Part shown: piece by piece, positions 54,698-64,000 of the stretch
Numbering within the stretch: the stretch's first letter is position 1
Layout of the letters: every line of letters begins with the position of its first letter
Source of the DNA: Bemisia tabaci
Lineage: Eukaryota > Arthropoda > Insecta > Hemiptera > Aleyrodidae
Assembly: GCF_918797505.1 (NCBI RefSeq)
Contig: NC_092801.1
Coordinates: forward strand, 27,806,477 to 27,870,476
Length of the DNA stretch: 64,000 nucleotides
Direction of reading: 5' to 3'
The notes under the pieces: model-generated
What the model was told of the DNA's origin: nothing
Databases searched by the model: none
What the model saw: the letters and a program-made list of their open reading frames with translations, nothing else
Made by a program: the position numbers and the translations under genes

Positions 54698-57453
54698 ACT
54701 GCCGTCCTAAGGAAGAACGCCGTATGAACATTTGAGAGTTGCCAAATTTCCCCTGATAAAACATGTATTTTGACGACATCTATGCAAATTTGTCTTTGAA
54801 ATGTTCAGATAATTTACATTAAATTGCGCACAAAATTGTCTGAAAAGAGGGTTATTCAAAATCGGCGATTTTACCCAACGCTTGGATTTTGCCCGGAGTT
54901 GGATATGTTGTTCCCTATCACAAGACACGCCTTTTTCCGGCATTGGCAAGTTCACCCGAAATTTTTCCCGCGCGCTACAGCGTTGCCAAGTTGAAAACAG
55001 GCAAATTCCGTAAGTGGCATCAAAATTGAGCTATGAAGTTGCGGTTTTAACGAAAATTCTCTAAAAATTACGCACTTTTAGGATATGACCATGTTTTTAA
55101 TGTCGCATTAATTTTAACATGCATTATTGCCAAATTTCCGATTTTTAAATTCGACAAATGCTACATATTCGCAAATACCCAAAAAAGCTATCTTCAAATT
55201 TGAATAAAAAGTTGTCTAATCGATAGTTCGTTCGATTCCGCATCCATCGATATATTATAGCTCGCTGGGAAACTTTTGGTTCGCGAGATATCATCATTTT
55301 TGTGAACAGCTTTATGGAGCGACGACGCTTTTTGAGTCCGGGCGGATAGAAATTTTAGCCTCCAAAAACACCGGGTAGCATTAATTCCATGGTTTCCTAT
55401 GTAATTTTTGGCGCTGAATCCGAATTTGACCATTTCATAAAAAAATTGTCACCAAGATGTTGCCAAATTTGGCAAAAATTGCTTAAAATCGGCCTTTTTG
55501 GCGGATTGTAGCCTGTGACTTGCCAGGAGTTGATCAGACGACAAAATTGGTTATTTCCACAGTTAAAACTCGTTAAACTATCTACAAGCTGAGTCAAATT
55601 CTTTCTGCTCACGGTAAAATTAAACGCGCGACAAGCAGCAAACTGAAAAAAAGACACCAAAATTGGCGCTTTTTGCGGTTTTTGTCGTAAGTTTCTTGTT
55701 TTCCGATTAAGAGAATGTTTCTTGACTATACTAATGAACAACATGAGCAGAATTTAATAAAATTGAACAATAAAATAAGATCGAACATATCCAATGTTGC
55801 CAAGCTTAAACAAAATACTTTAATTTTCGCTGGTTTTTTCGATATTATTGTCCTATATTCTTTGTTCACCTCTTATTTTTAAATTTTATAAATGTATCTC
55901 TCTTGCAAAATAATACACTTCTGTAGAATAATTTAATTTTCAACTTAGATATATACTAATAACTAGGGTATTTAGTTCAGAGAGGAAAAATTCATAAAAT
56001 AGTGAGTTTTATCGAATCGTGTCAATAAACCACATTTTGAAACAATAATGGAAAATTTTCTGTTAAAAATTAATGAATAAAATGTACTCCTCAGACAGAC
56101 TTCATTAAAACAAGACAAGACGCATTGCAATATTGCCAAAATTACGTACAAATCGTTGAATTTTGGCGGTATTTGACCGTTATTATTCATTACCCTATAT
56201 TTAGAATACAATTTTATTTTATAATTCTGAGATAATGGAGTTTAATAGAAAAAAGTAACGACACCAAACTGAAGAAGACGCCCAGGAAAGGACAATAAGG
56301 GGCTTAAAAAGGAACAAGGGCGCTCTAAATTACTGAGGACCTGTGGGTGGACAAGGGACAATGGCGGTTAGGCGTCGCGGGGCCCGAGAGACCGCTGTTA
56401 AAGCGGCTCTTTATCTATATATGTAACAATACAATAGTTTGTCGTTACACTCGGCGTAATTAGGATTTTCCTAAGAAACATTCTCTTAATCGGAAAACAA
56501 GAAACTTACGACAAAAACCGCAAAAAGCGCCAATTTTGGTGTCTTTTTTTCAGTTTGCTGCTTGTCGCGCGTTTAATTTTACCGTGAGCAGAAAGAATTT
56601 GACTCAGCTTGTAGATAGTTTAACGAGTTTTAACTGTGGAAATAACCAATTTTGTCGTCTGATCAACTCCTGGCAAGTCACAGGCTACAATCCGCCAAAA
56701 AGGCCGATTTTAAGCAATTTTTGCCAAATTTGGCAACATCTTGGTGACAATTTTTTTATGAAATGGTCAAATTCGGATTCAGCGCCAAAAATTACATAGG
56801 AAACCATGGAATTAATGCTACCCGGTGTTTTTGGAGGCTAAAATTTCTATCCGCCCGGACTCAAAAAGCGTCGTCGCTCCATAAAGCTGTTCACAAAAAT
56901 GATGATATCTCGCGAACCAAAAGTTTCCCAGCGAGCTATAATATATCGATGGATGCGGAATCGAACGAACTATCGATTAGACAACTTTTTATTCAAATTT
57001 GAAGATAGCTTTTTTGGGTATTTGCGAATATGTAGCATTTGTCGAATTTAAAAATCGGAAATTTGGCAATAATGCATGTTAAAATTAATGCGACATTAAA
57101 AACATGGTCATATCCTAAAAGTGCGTAATTTTTAGAGAATTTTCGTTAAAACCGCAACTTCATAGCTCAATTTTGATGCCACTTACGGAATTTGCCTGTT
57201 TTCAACTTGGCAACGCTGTAGCGCGCGGGAAAAATTTCGGGTGAACTTGCCAATGCCGGAAAAAGGCGTGTCTTGTGATAGGGAACAACATATCCAACTC
57301 GGGCAAAATCCAAGCGTTGGGTAAAATCGCCGATTTTGAATAACCCTCTTTCGGGGAAAAATATTCACAAATTTCCCAGAAATTTCGGTTTTTATCGAAG
57401 GAAACTTGGCAACGTCTGAAGGTACGTACGGCGTTTTTCCTTTGCACGGCAGT
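54698..57453. mobile_element. Giant palindrome ending in CTGCCGTGCTAAGG family TIRs, copy g
   Basis: Left end actgccgtcctaaggaagaa, right end gcgtttttcctttgcacggc. Arms ~54698-55723 and ~56473-57453 are inverted and, for ~875 bases from agggttattcaaaatcgg inward, nearly identical, differing by very few bases. The 750-base loop is AT-rich with a more G+C-rich block near 56270-56400. Mirrored frames in the arms (for example 55397-55744 and 56536-56799) are one sequence read twice, not two genes. Either a long-arm member of the MITE family or a foldback nested in one. Confidence 0.88.
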
Positions 57454-57552
57454 GCATTTAAGTACACAAATATGTTTACCATTACCTTCGATTTGGCTCC
57501 AATCAATTTTTCGGGGGAAAGTGTTATACTGAACAAATCTTACTCCATAACA

Positions 57553-57888
57553 CAGGATGATCCACGGCCACGCTGCAGGGGCCGAAACACCCCCCCCCCC
57601 CAACCCCCCTTTAAATTGAGATTTCGATTTTTTTTTTGATCAATCATAAGTGATCCCCTGAATTAATATGCAGAGTGTAAAATTACAGGAAACCCTGATT
57701 TCCATGAATTTTGGTTCACCACCGTTGATAAAATTCAGGAAAAACTATTTACATTCCGAAATTTTGGGGGGGCCATAGCTCTGACTGGGGGTACTTTGGG
57801 GAAAAAAAACTGTATACCACAAAAAAGTTTTATTTTGACCCATAGAAGACGCTCCTGCAGTCTGGCCGTTTAACCCTGGATCACCTTG
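57553..57888. mobile_element. CAGGGTGATCCAGGG element, copy 2, inverted
   Basis: Same interior as 48513-48830 in opposite orientation (gggggccatagctctgactg; ctgcagtctggccgtttaac); left end caggatgatccacggcc degenerate. Contains a C homopolymer near 57590. Confidence 0.8.
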
Positions 57889-57889
57889 T

Positions 57890-60800
57890 ATTAATCATGG
57901 AGGTGCCGCATAACGCTTGAAACACGAGGCGCTTCGTAGCCCTCAAGTAAGAGCGAAAATTGTCGATTAGTTAAACCCTAGCTGATGTCGTAGACTAACC
58001 GCCAATTTACTACCAACTATGGTTAACACCGATTTAGTTGGTACACAACAGTAGCTCCCAAAGGACGAAAACTCTGGATTCAAATGCTCACATCTCACGC
58101 AGAAATTGGGAGCTAAAAATTGACGGCACCGATGCATTGTTGAGTGATGCCTGAAAAGTGGGCCACAACAAACTAGAGTACCTGTATAGCGTGAGTATGT
58201 ACAGCTTGTTTCATGGAAGGCTTAGGGCCCATAAGGGTAGTCAGCCATTTGACACATAACATTTCACTGCCAATCTTCGGATTCCAATCAAACTAATCAG
58301 GCTAAGAATGTTCCTAAATGTGAGTTCTTCTGCAAAAATTAGAAAATTTATGCTAAAACTAAGTCAAATACGTGCATTGCAAACGGCAGGTTGTGACAAT
58401 TATAATTACAAATCGTTCTGAATAATTTGAATTTATTGGTTGGCTGCCCTTTATGGCACTAAGTTAGTTCGTAGAGGCATAGGTGAAGGCCTGATGGATT
58501 TTGGGAGCTTCAACCTGTCTATACTCTCGCTGTATAGTTGCAGTCACAACACGTGATTTTCAGCAATTGATGAGATATCGGGGCAATAGCTGAAAATGGG
58601 TCTCGAGGGTCAACATTCAACGTCGACACCGATGAACCATTTTCAGGACTCCATTTTCAGCGTGTGAAGTCGGCTAAACGATACTAATTTCTAATAGGTG
58701 AAAAATTATTGGGATGCACGGTATGAGAATACCACAGACGATACAACAAATGCTTAGATGCACAAATGCACAGATGAACCTATTTCTAGCTCAGTCGTTC
58801 GCTCAGAATGTGAGCATGGGTGGAAATTGGAACTTTTTGTGGGGGGCAGAAGGGTATATCTCATCAGAGGGGGTTTAGGAGGGGCTCAAAAAAACACTCA
58901 AACAAGGTGAGTCTGCCTGCGTTTGTGGAATTTTTCTTGCTCCAAAGAAGAATTCCTAACTTTACAGGGGGGTCTCGGGGTCATTCTCCAGGATATTTGG
59001 AAGAATTAAGCATTCACAGGAGTAATTTTCAGCCCTTTCTTACCGAAAAATCGATCCGATTTTAATTTCAAGATGAAAGATATGTCATGCGCTCATTTAG
59101 CAAAATCCTCCATTCCTCTTGGAGGGGCAAAGTAGATTTCTGGAAGTGGGGGAGGGGCAATGTTCCCGGACCCTCTATTTTTGCTAATGTGTATTAGTGT
59201 CCTAAAGTATACTCTACCTAGAAGCAATGAAATTTTTTAGTAGAATTTAATAACTAAAAACACAGAATCTATTTAATTTATTATATTATATTTGTCACAC
59301 TTTTTTCACTTCTATTACATCTCTTATTATTATTAAAATTATTCGTTATTTCTCTTCATCTGTGGACATTTATAGGTTTTACGCTGACGTTACGTAGTCA
59401 TCAAGTATATAGATGCAGCTTCGACTTGACAAGTTTCTGGAACTTCTCATGGCGTATCTATTCACACTAATCTTGAAAACTTCAATGTTTCTAATGTTAT
59501 AGTTGAGACGCATTTTAGAGGACTTCCTTCGAAAATCCATCCCTATTCTCTCTTGCTAAAACTTACCTATCCCTAAAAAAAAATTTATCCAAGAAAAGTA
59601 GTTTTGGAAAAACTCGACTTTCGCCCATTCCAAAATGGCCTATCTACTTACGATTTTTTCCTTTTAGAAACCTTATCTCATTCTTTTCTTTTGAATATTT
59701 TGGCCCTAACAAGTTTGCACCGCATTCAGGAATTCTTGCTCCATCGGGACAACACTCGTAATTTCCGATTCCACCGCGTAAAAGTCTAACTTTATCGGTG
59801 CATGACACTGCTTTATTAGCCCTATGTAATTGATACGCAATTCATAATATTCGAGCAATACAACACGGAGAGATTTTGTTGATGAACAGTCACACATGTT
59901 AGTTTTTCTCAATAAGTTTTTTGAACTCCTAACCTATACGTGGGTAAATTTTCTGCGTAAAAAACCTGAAGATGTCTTTATTAGAATAAAATTCTGTGTC
60001 GTTGTTTATGTGAAAAAATGGGTGAAATATTTAATGCTAATGAGGCAGGCTATTTCACACTCTCACCAACCAATGTTGCTGATAGTTTAGGTGATGCCCA
60101 ATTAACACATTAAATTGTCTCCAAAAGGCAACTCCAAATTCTGATCGCTATATAATTAGTGCAAAAAGTTAAAGTGACCTATAAGTGAGGGGCCACCTTT
60201 CGGAAACCTAGTGATGAATTCTGAAAAAAAAGAAAGAAAAAAACATAGATTCATTGATTTTTTAATATTTTTGAGGGTTCTAAAATTTTAGAATGAATTA
60301 AGGTGCTTGCGCTTTAAAAATCAACTTTTTCCCGGTGAATCAAGGTGCCGAAGCTAGAGACTATCACACAATATAGCTCGAATTTAAGAATTGCTGCTGG
60401 TTCCCCCTTCACAAGATTAAGAGGACATTCAGCCCTCGGTAAAAATATATCCTGATAGACGATTGCACCGTATTTGTCTCGCTATCCGTGTGAAAATGGC
60501 TACAAACGGCATTTTTTAAAAAATTACACTCTTTTTGTTTAAAATGTGACGAATCTGACCTTGCAGCAGTGAAGCAATCAAGATTCTATCAAGGTGAATC
60601 TGGATGCCAAGTTTTTACAGTTTTAAAAAAATAATGAGTATCAACATGTGGTATATGCCATCCGGTGGATTTTTTGCAAAAATAAAGGTTAACCCTCCAC
60701 ATAAGCCTCGAAGTTAGCCTCACCATACTCAATCAAATTTGATGATAAAACTAGGAAAACAAGTATCCAGACCTAGATTTCTGACATCAAATTCAATGAA

Positions 60801-61300
60801 TTGGTCGTCGGTAATTTCAGAATGACTTTGTATTGTAATCTTTGGACACTCGAGCAATAAAGTGAAACACGCAATTAAGTAGTACATTTTTTAAGCACGG
60901 AAAAATAAATAAATAAAAAAAAAACGTTGATCGCACAATGCTCGTGGTGAATTTCGTGTTCAACTTGCTTTTCTACTTATAGTTACAATGCTACTTTTGT
61001 GGTAATACTTCTGAGAATGTAGGATAGACCTTGCATACAAGTTAAGCCTTGTAAGAGCTGCGAATCCTCTTTCTCCGAGCAGTAGACATTATCTATATCG
61101 ATGACTAAAGCTTTATTTTCTAAAAAAAAGAACTATGATCTAGATATTTCTTTCCGTTCCTTTGTGATTTTTTAGATAACTGAAGATGACTCATGGATGA
61201 TTTCAATACAAACTGTTGATCAGTTTTTCTCCAAATAATGAAGCATTAATGGAGGCTTACAACGTTGCGATCTAAAAAGCGGGCATTCTCTTACATTAGC
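57890..61300. other. Long stretch with nothing identified
   Basis: 3.4 kb of AT-rich DNA. I found no inverted-repeat element, exon or RNA gene here, which makes it the least repeat-rich part of the window. Confidence 0.45.
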
Positions 61301-61305
61301 AATCG

Positions 61306-61565
61306 ATTGGACCACGTTTAGCAGAAAGGAACTAAGCCACATCAGCTATTGTCAAATTTAACTGGGAAATTTAATGTTTTAAAAGAGGAATTTTTAAGCG
61401 GATTCCTTTGAAAATGTTAAGGAATTCCCTTCGTACTATGCAAGCAATTCATTGTAATTTCCCCAAAAATCCGCACAGCCGTTTTCATATAAATAATTAA
61501 ATTGCCCAATTCAATGTGGCAACAGCTAAAGTGGCTTGATTCCTTCCAGCTCAACATGGTCCAAT
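61306..61565. mobile_element. TTGGAC..TTTAGCAGAAAGG palindrome, copy 2
   Basis: attggaccacgtttagcaga at left, ccagctcaacatggtccaat at right; inner aactaagccacat / gtggcttgattcc inverted. A single matching end (ttggaccgcatttagca) also lies at the LINE insertion site, 22139. Confidence 0.75.
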
Positions 61566-61601
61566 TACGTATAAAATAAAATCTGGTATGGAGTTAAGAT
61601 G

Positions 61602-61774
61602 CAGTGACGTGGCGCGCTTTGCGATATATCGATTGTTCTGCCTTTTAAAGCTATGGAAAAGGATCGAAAGGATCGATAAACAAGCTGTTCGCAACGAACA
61701 CTTTACTAATCGATTCTTTCCCTTACCTTCAAATGGAGAACTATCGATTATCGATCGTTCAAGCCTGGCCACTG
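61602..61774. mobile_element. hAT-type MITE, copy 10
   Basis: CAGTGACGTGGCG...GGCCACTG. Its right target duplication is itself split by the next element: TTAAGATG at left, and G-TA / AGATG at right on the two sides of 61778-62220. Confidence 0.85.
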
Positions 61775-61777
61775 GTA

Positions 61778-62220
61778 AGGTGATTCAATAGACGCCATAT
61801 TTTGTGTCAGAACGGCATGCGATATATCGCATCAATTGGTTCAATTTTTTCAGCTACTCGTCATTTCTCTCCAATTTTGAGATCGCAGCTCTGTTGTCAG
61901 GAGACTAAAACACTAAATTACCAATTTTAACAAAGAAATTCAACGTAATAAAGGCGTGTTTTTTTTTTAGAGAGAGAAAACATCGCATTTGATACTGCTA
62001 TCGAAACTGCACTCGAATGCTATATTTTCTCTCTAAAAAAACCACGCCTTTATTACGTTGAATTTATTTGTTAAAATTGGTAAGTGAGTGCCTCAGTGTG
62101 ACAACAGAATTGCGATCTCAAAATTGGAGAAAAATGACGAGTAGCTGAAAAGATGGAACCAATTGATGCGATATACCGCATGCCGTTCTGACACAAAATA
62201 TGGCGTCCATCGAATCACCT
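61778..62220. mobile_element. 443-bp palindromic element in TA site
   Basis: Ends AGGTGATTC...GAATCACCT with TA on both sides (61776-61777, 62221-62222). The arms are inverted copies over most of their length (cgccatattttgtgtcagaa and complement). Its insertion split the target duplication of MITE copy 10. Confidence 0.88.
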
Positions 62221-62237
62221 TAAGATGCTTATGTATT

Positions 62238-62491
62238 CTGCCATACTAAGGAAGAACGCCGTATGAACATTCGAGAGTTGCCAAATTTTCCTTGGTAAAA
62301 AATATATTTTTGACGAAATTTATGCATATTTTTCCTTAAACTTTTCAGATATTTTAAATTAAATTGCGTATTAAATTGTATGAAAATTTTTGGAGAAAAA
62401 TGTGTGCAATTTGCCCAGCTAATTCTGTTTTTATCGATGGAAATTCGGCAACGTCTGAAGGCTCATACGGTGTTCTTCCTCAGCACGGCAG
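62238..62491. mobile_element. CTGCCGTGCTAAGG family MITE, copy h
   Basis: ctgccatactaaggaagaac at left and gttcttcctcagcacggcag at right, ~254 bp, only 16 bases from the 443-bp palindrome. Confidence 0.87.
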
Positions 62492-62785
62492 AACGGGGAG
62501 GAGGAAAATGGAGAAAACGTTAGCCTACATACGGAGTACATTCAAGAGGGGTCGCAACTCACTCGAATGGCCAAAAAACACCCAAAAAATTGACAGGTTT
62601 GAGGAAAGCGATTCTGCCCACTGGAACCAGGGTTACGGAATGGCGGATAATCATCATCGATTGTGCCTCGCGGAGAGCTAGAAACGTGGCGTGTTTCCCT
62701 CCTGAAAACGGAGAGCAAGGAGGACATTTCGAGGCGAAAAAGGCCGGGATTTTGATGGATCCGACACGAAACGGATTCTGATGAA
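62492..62785. other. G+C-richer single-copy block
   Basis: Between two MITEs. A + strand frame (62364-62681) runs out of the MITE into it (MEKTLAYIRSTFKRG), without splice support. With 62940-63150, also CpG-richer, it could be upstream or UTR sequence of a gene beyond the window, but this is speculation. Confidence 0.2.
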
Positions 62786-62937
62786 CAGTGGCTAGGCATG
62801 CTTCGCGATACATCGATTAGTCTGCCATTTGAACCTATAGAAAATTATCGATGAACAGGGTGTACCTTAATAATCGATTCTTTACCATAGGTTTAAATGG
62901 GGAGATATCGATAATCGATGATCTCGCGTCGCCGCTG
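62786..62937. mobile_element. hAT-type MITE, copy 11
   Basis: CAGTGGCTAGGCATG...CGTCGCCGCTG with perfect 8-bp duplications CTGATGAA on both sides. Confidence 0.92.
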
Positions 62938-63152
62938 CTGATGAAGCAGAGTCCTTGCACGCAGGCATGTGTGATTGTGAAAGCGTAAACACCTGTTCAA
63001 GTGGTGCGTGATTCCGAAAACGGGGCCGCGGTTCGAAAAAGGGGCTGACTTTTCACCGATACGAAAAATCGCGATTCGCGACGGAGCGCGCCTGGAAATT
63101 TGTCGGGAAAGCGAAAATGAAGTTTCTCGTTTTGGATCGATTTATACGATCA

Positions 63153-63235
63153 ATTGGGTGTATATATGCTGAAAGAAACTATGTGCATAGGGTTTGCGAG
63201 TAACATAGTTCCTTTCAGCGTAAATACGTCCAATT
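63153..63235. mobile_element. GGAACTATGTGCAT palindrome, short copy 4
   Basis: attgggtgtatatatgctga at left, cagcgtaaatacgtccaat at right; short core catagggtttgcgag shared with copy 3. Confidence 0.82.
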
Positions 63236-63829
63236 TTTTATGAAGGCAAATAAATTTGTAAGGATGAATGACAAATAAAAAAAAAAAAAAACTCCATAGT
63301 CGATATAGTGTGTTGATGAAATCCAATATTTCCATCTTGTCCCCCTTGTCCTAAAAGGGTAAATGATACACCTTCAATCGTCAAATATTAATTATAATAA
63401 TATACGGTATCATATTTGCTCACTCAATTCGATTATATGAATAATAATGCATTTTTGATTGATATTGGGACAATTAGACGTCAGAATTTCAGTAAGACGG
63501 CGCGATCTCCTGCATGGAAAGATGCTGAGCTTTGAACATGATGTTGAATTAAATTGTCATTTTCTATTGCTTTTTCGCAGAAACAAAGTAAGAGAGGCAA
63601 GAAAAGGAGGACAACTTTTTCCGGAATTGCGACCCAAAGCAGGTCTGGTTCTCACTGCCTTTAAAAAAATGGTATGGCCTGGAGATCATCTTCGTCTCAT
63701 CTTCGTTAGGATTTAACGAGTGAGTGGTGGAGATTCACTAATGAACGGAAAGTTCCAACATTATTATTGTTTTTTGTGAAAAACTTTGATAGAAAACACG
63801 GCTCACAATGCTGCCTTATTTTCTAGTCC

Positions 63830-64000
63830 GTATGTCGACGTTGTAAGTCCGGAACCACGTATCTCGGTTTGCAACGTGGCAGACTTGTCGGCATTCGATA
63901 TTTTTTTAAATGGAAAACTACTCAACGGCAATTCCTAAAAACTGCCAAGATTTTTCTTCTCCATACGAAGAAATTCCTGCGAAAACGTAAAGGAATGATG
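63830..64000. repeat. Dispersed repeat, inverted copy, runs off the window
   Basis: Complement of the 38310 copy: aaatggaaaactactc, aaaaactgccaagatttttc. The element continues past the end. Confidence 0.7.

Noticed and set aside
55194..57002. Identical 79- and ~90-residue frames on opposite strands
   Set aside because: Mirror products of the giant palindrome arms.

Overview
The window is eukaryotic nuclear DNA, almost certainly from an insect. It is AT-rich, has GT-AG introns, carries an intact arthropod-type non-LTR retrotransposon, and is crowded with short palindromic (foldback) DNA-transposon derivatives. A hemipteran such as a whitefly is my guess from the general style, not something the sequence proves.

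Host genes. One multi-exon gene runs on the + strand from about 2.6 kb to at least 33.0 kb. I could place eight exons: 2603-2856, 6923-7072, 8389-~8466, 17396-17552, 18896-19051, 30027-30128, 31596-31748 and 32861-32997. Their splice sites and codon phases agree wherever both ends of an intron are visible. The product is acidic to charged, helical, about 400 residues in this window, and I do not recognise it. Its 5' end lies upstream of the window. A ninth exon (33067 onward) appears to be split by a hAT-type MITE with an 8-bp target duplication. A second gene, 40545-40763 on the + strand, encodes a 72-residue secreted peptide with a six-cysteine pattern like the diapausin family of insect antifungal or channel-blocking peptides.

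Mobile elements. A full-length non-LTR retrotransposon occupies 22168-27440 on the - strand. It has ORF1, ORF2 (endonuclease, reverse transcriptase, RNase H, zinc knuckle), a poly(A) tail and a perfect 12-bp target-site duplication, so it is young and possibly active. Immediately to its left is a 2.6-kb hAT-like foldback (19355-21956) with ~0.9-kb inverted arms and an 8-bp duplication. That foldback encloses a smaller inverted-repeat element with a tRNA-like Pol III promoter, and is itself flanked by a further inverted repeat.

MITE families with several copies each: (1) a ~160-bp hAT family, TIR CAGTGGCGTGGCGTG, 11 copies; (2) a CTGCCGTGCTAAGGAAGAAC family, 8 copies, from ~250 bp to a 2.75-kb giant palindrome at 54698-57453; (3) TA-flanked palindromes starting CACCG, CACGG, CACTG or CAGGG; (4) TGGACTGCATTTTGC and TGGATTGCATTTTGC palindromes; (5) GGAACTATGTGCAT palindromes; (6) CACAGTGGATCGAGT palindromes; (7) GGACCACTAGACA foldbacks of ~0.5 kb. 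Nesting gives relative ages at several places.

Oddities. At 8465-9050 the + strand contains no G at all for 586 bases, and G stays depleted to about 9.6 kb. This begins inside exon 3 and removes its donor, and is probably an assembly or base-calling fault. There are also an 18-20-bp pyrimidine tandem array in an intron, two fields of degenerate GCGATA/TATCGC motifs, and several microsatellites. Large parts of 41-42.6, 51.8-53.1 and 57.9-61.3 kb hold nothing I can support.
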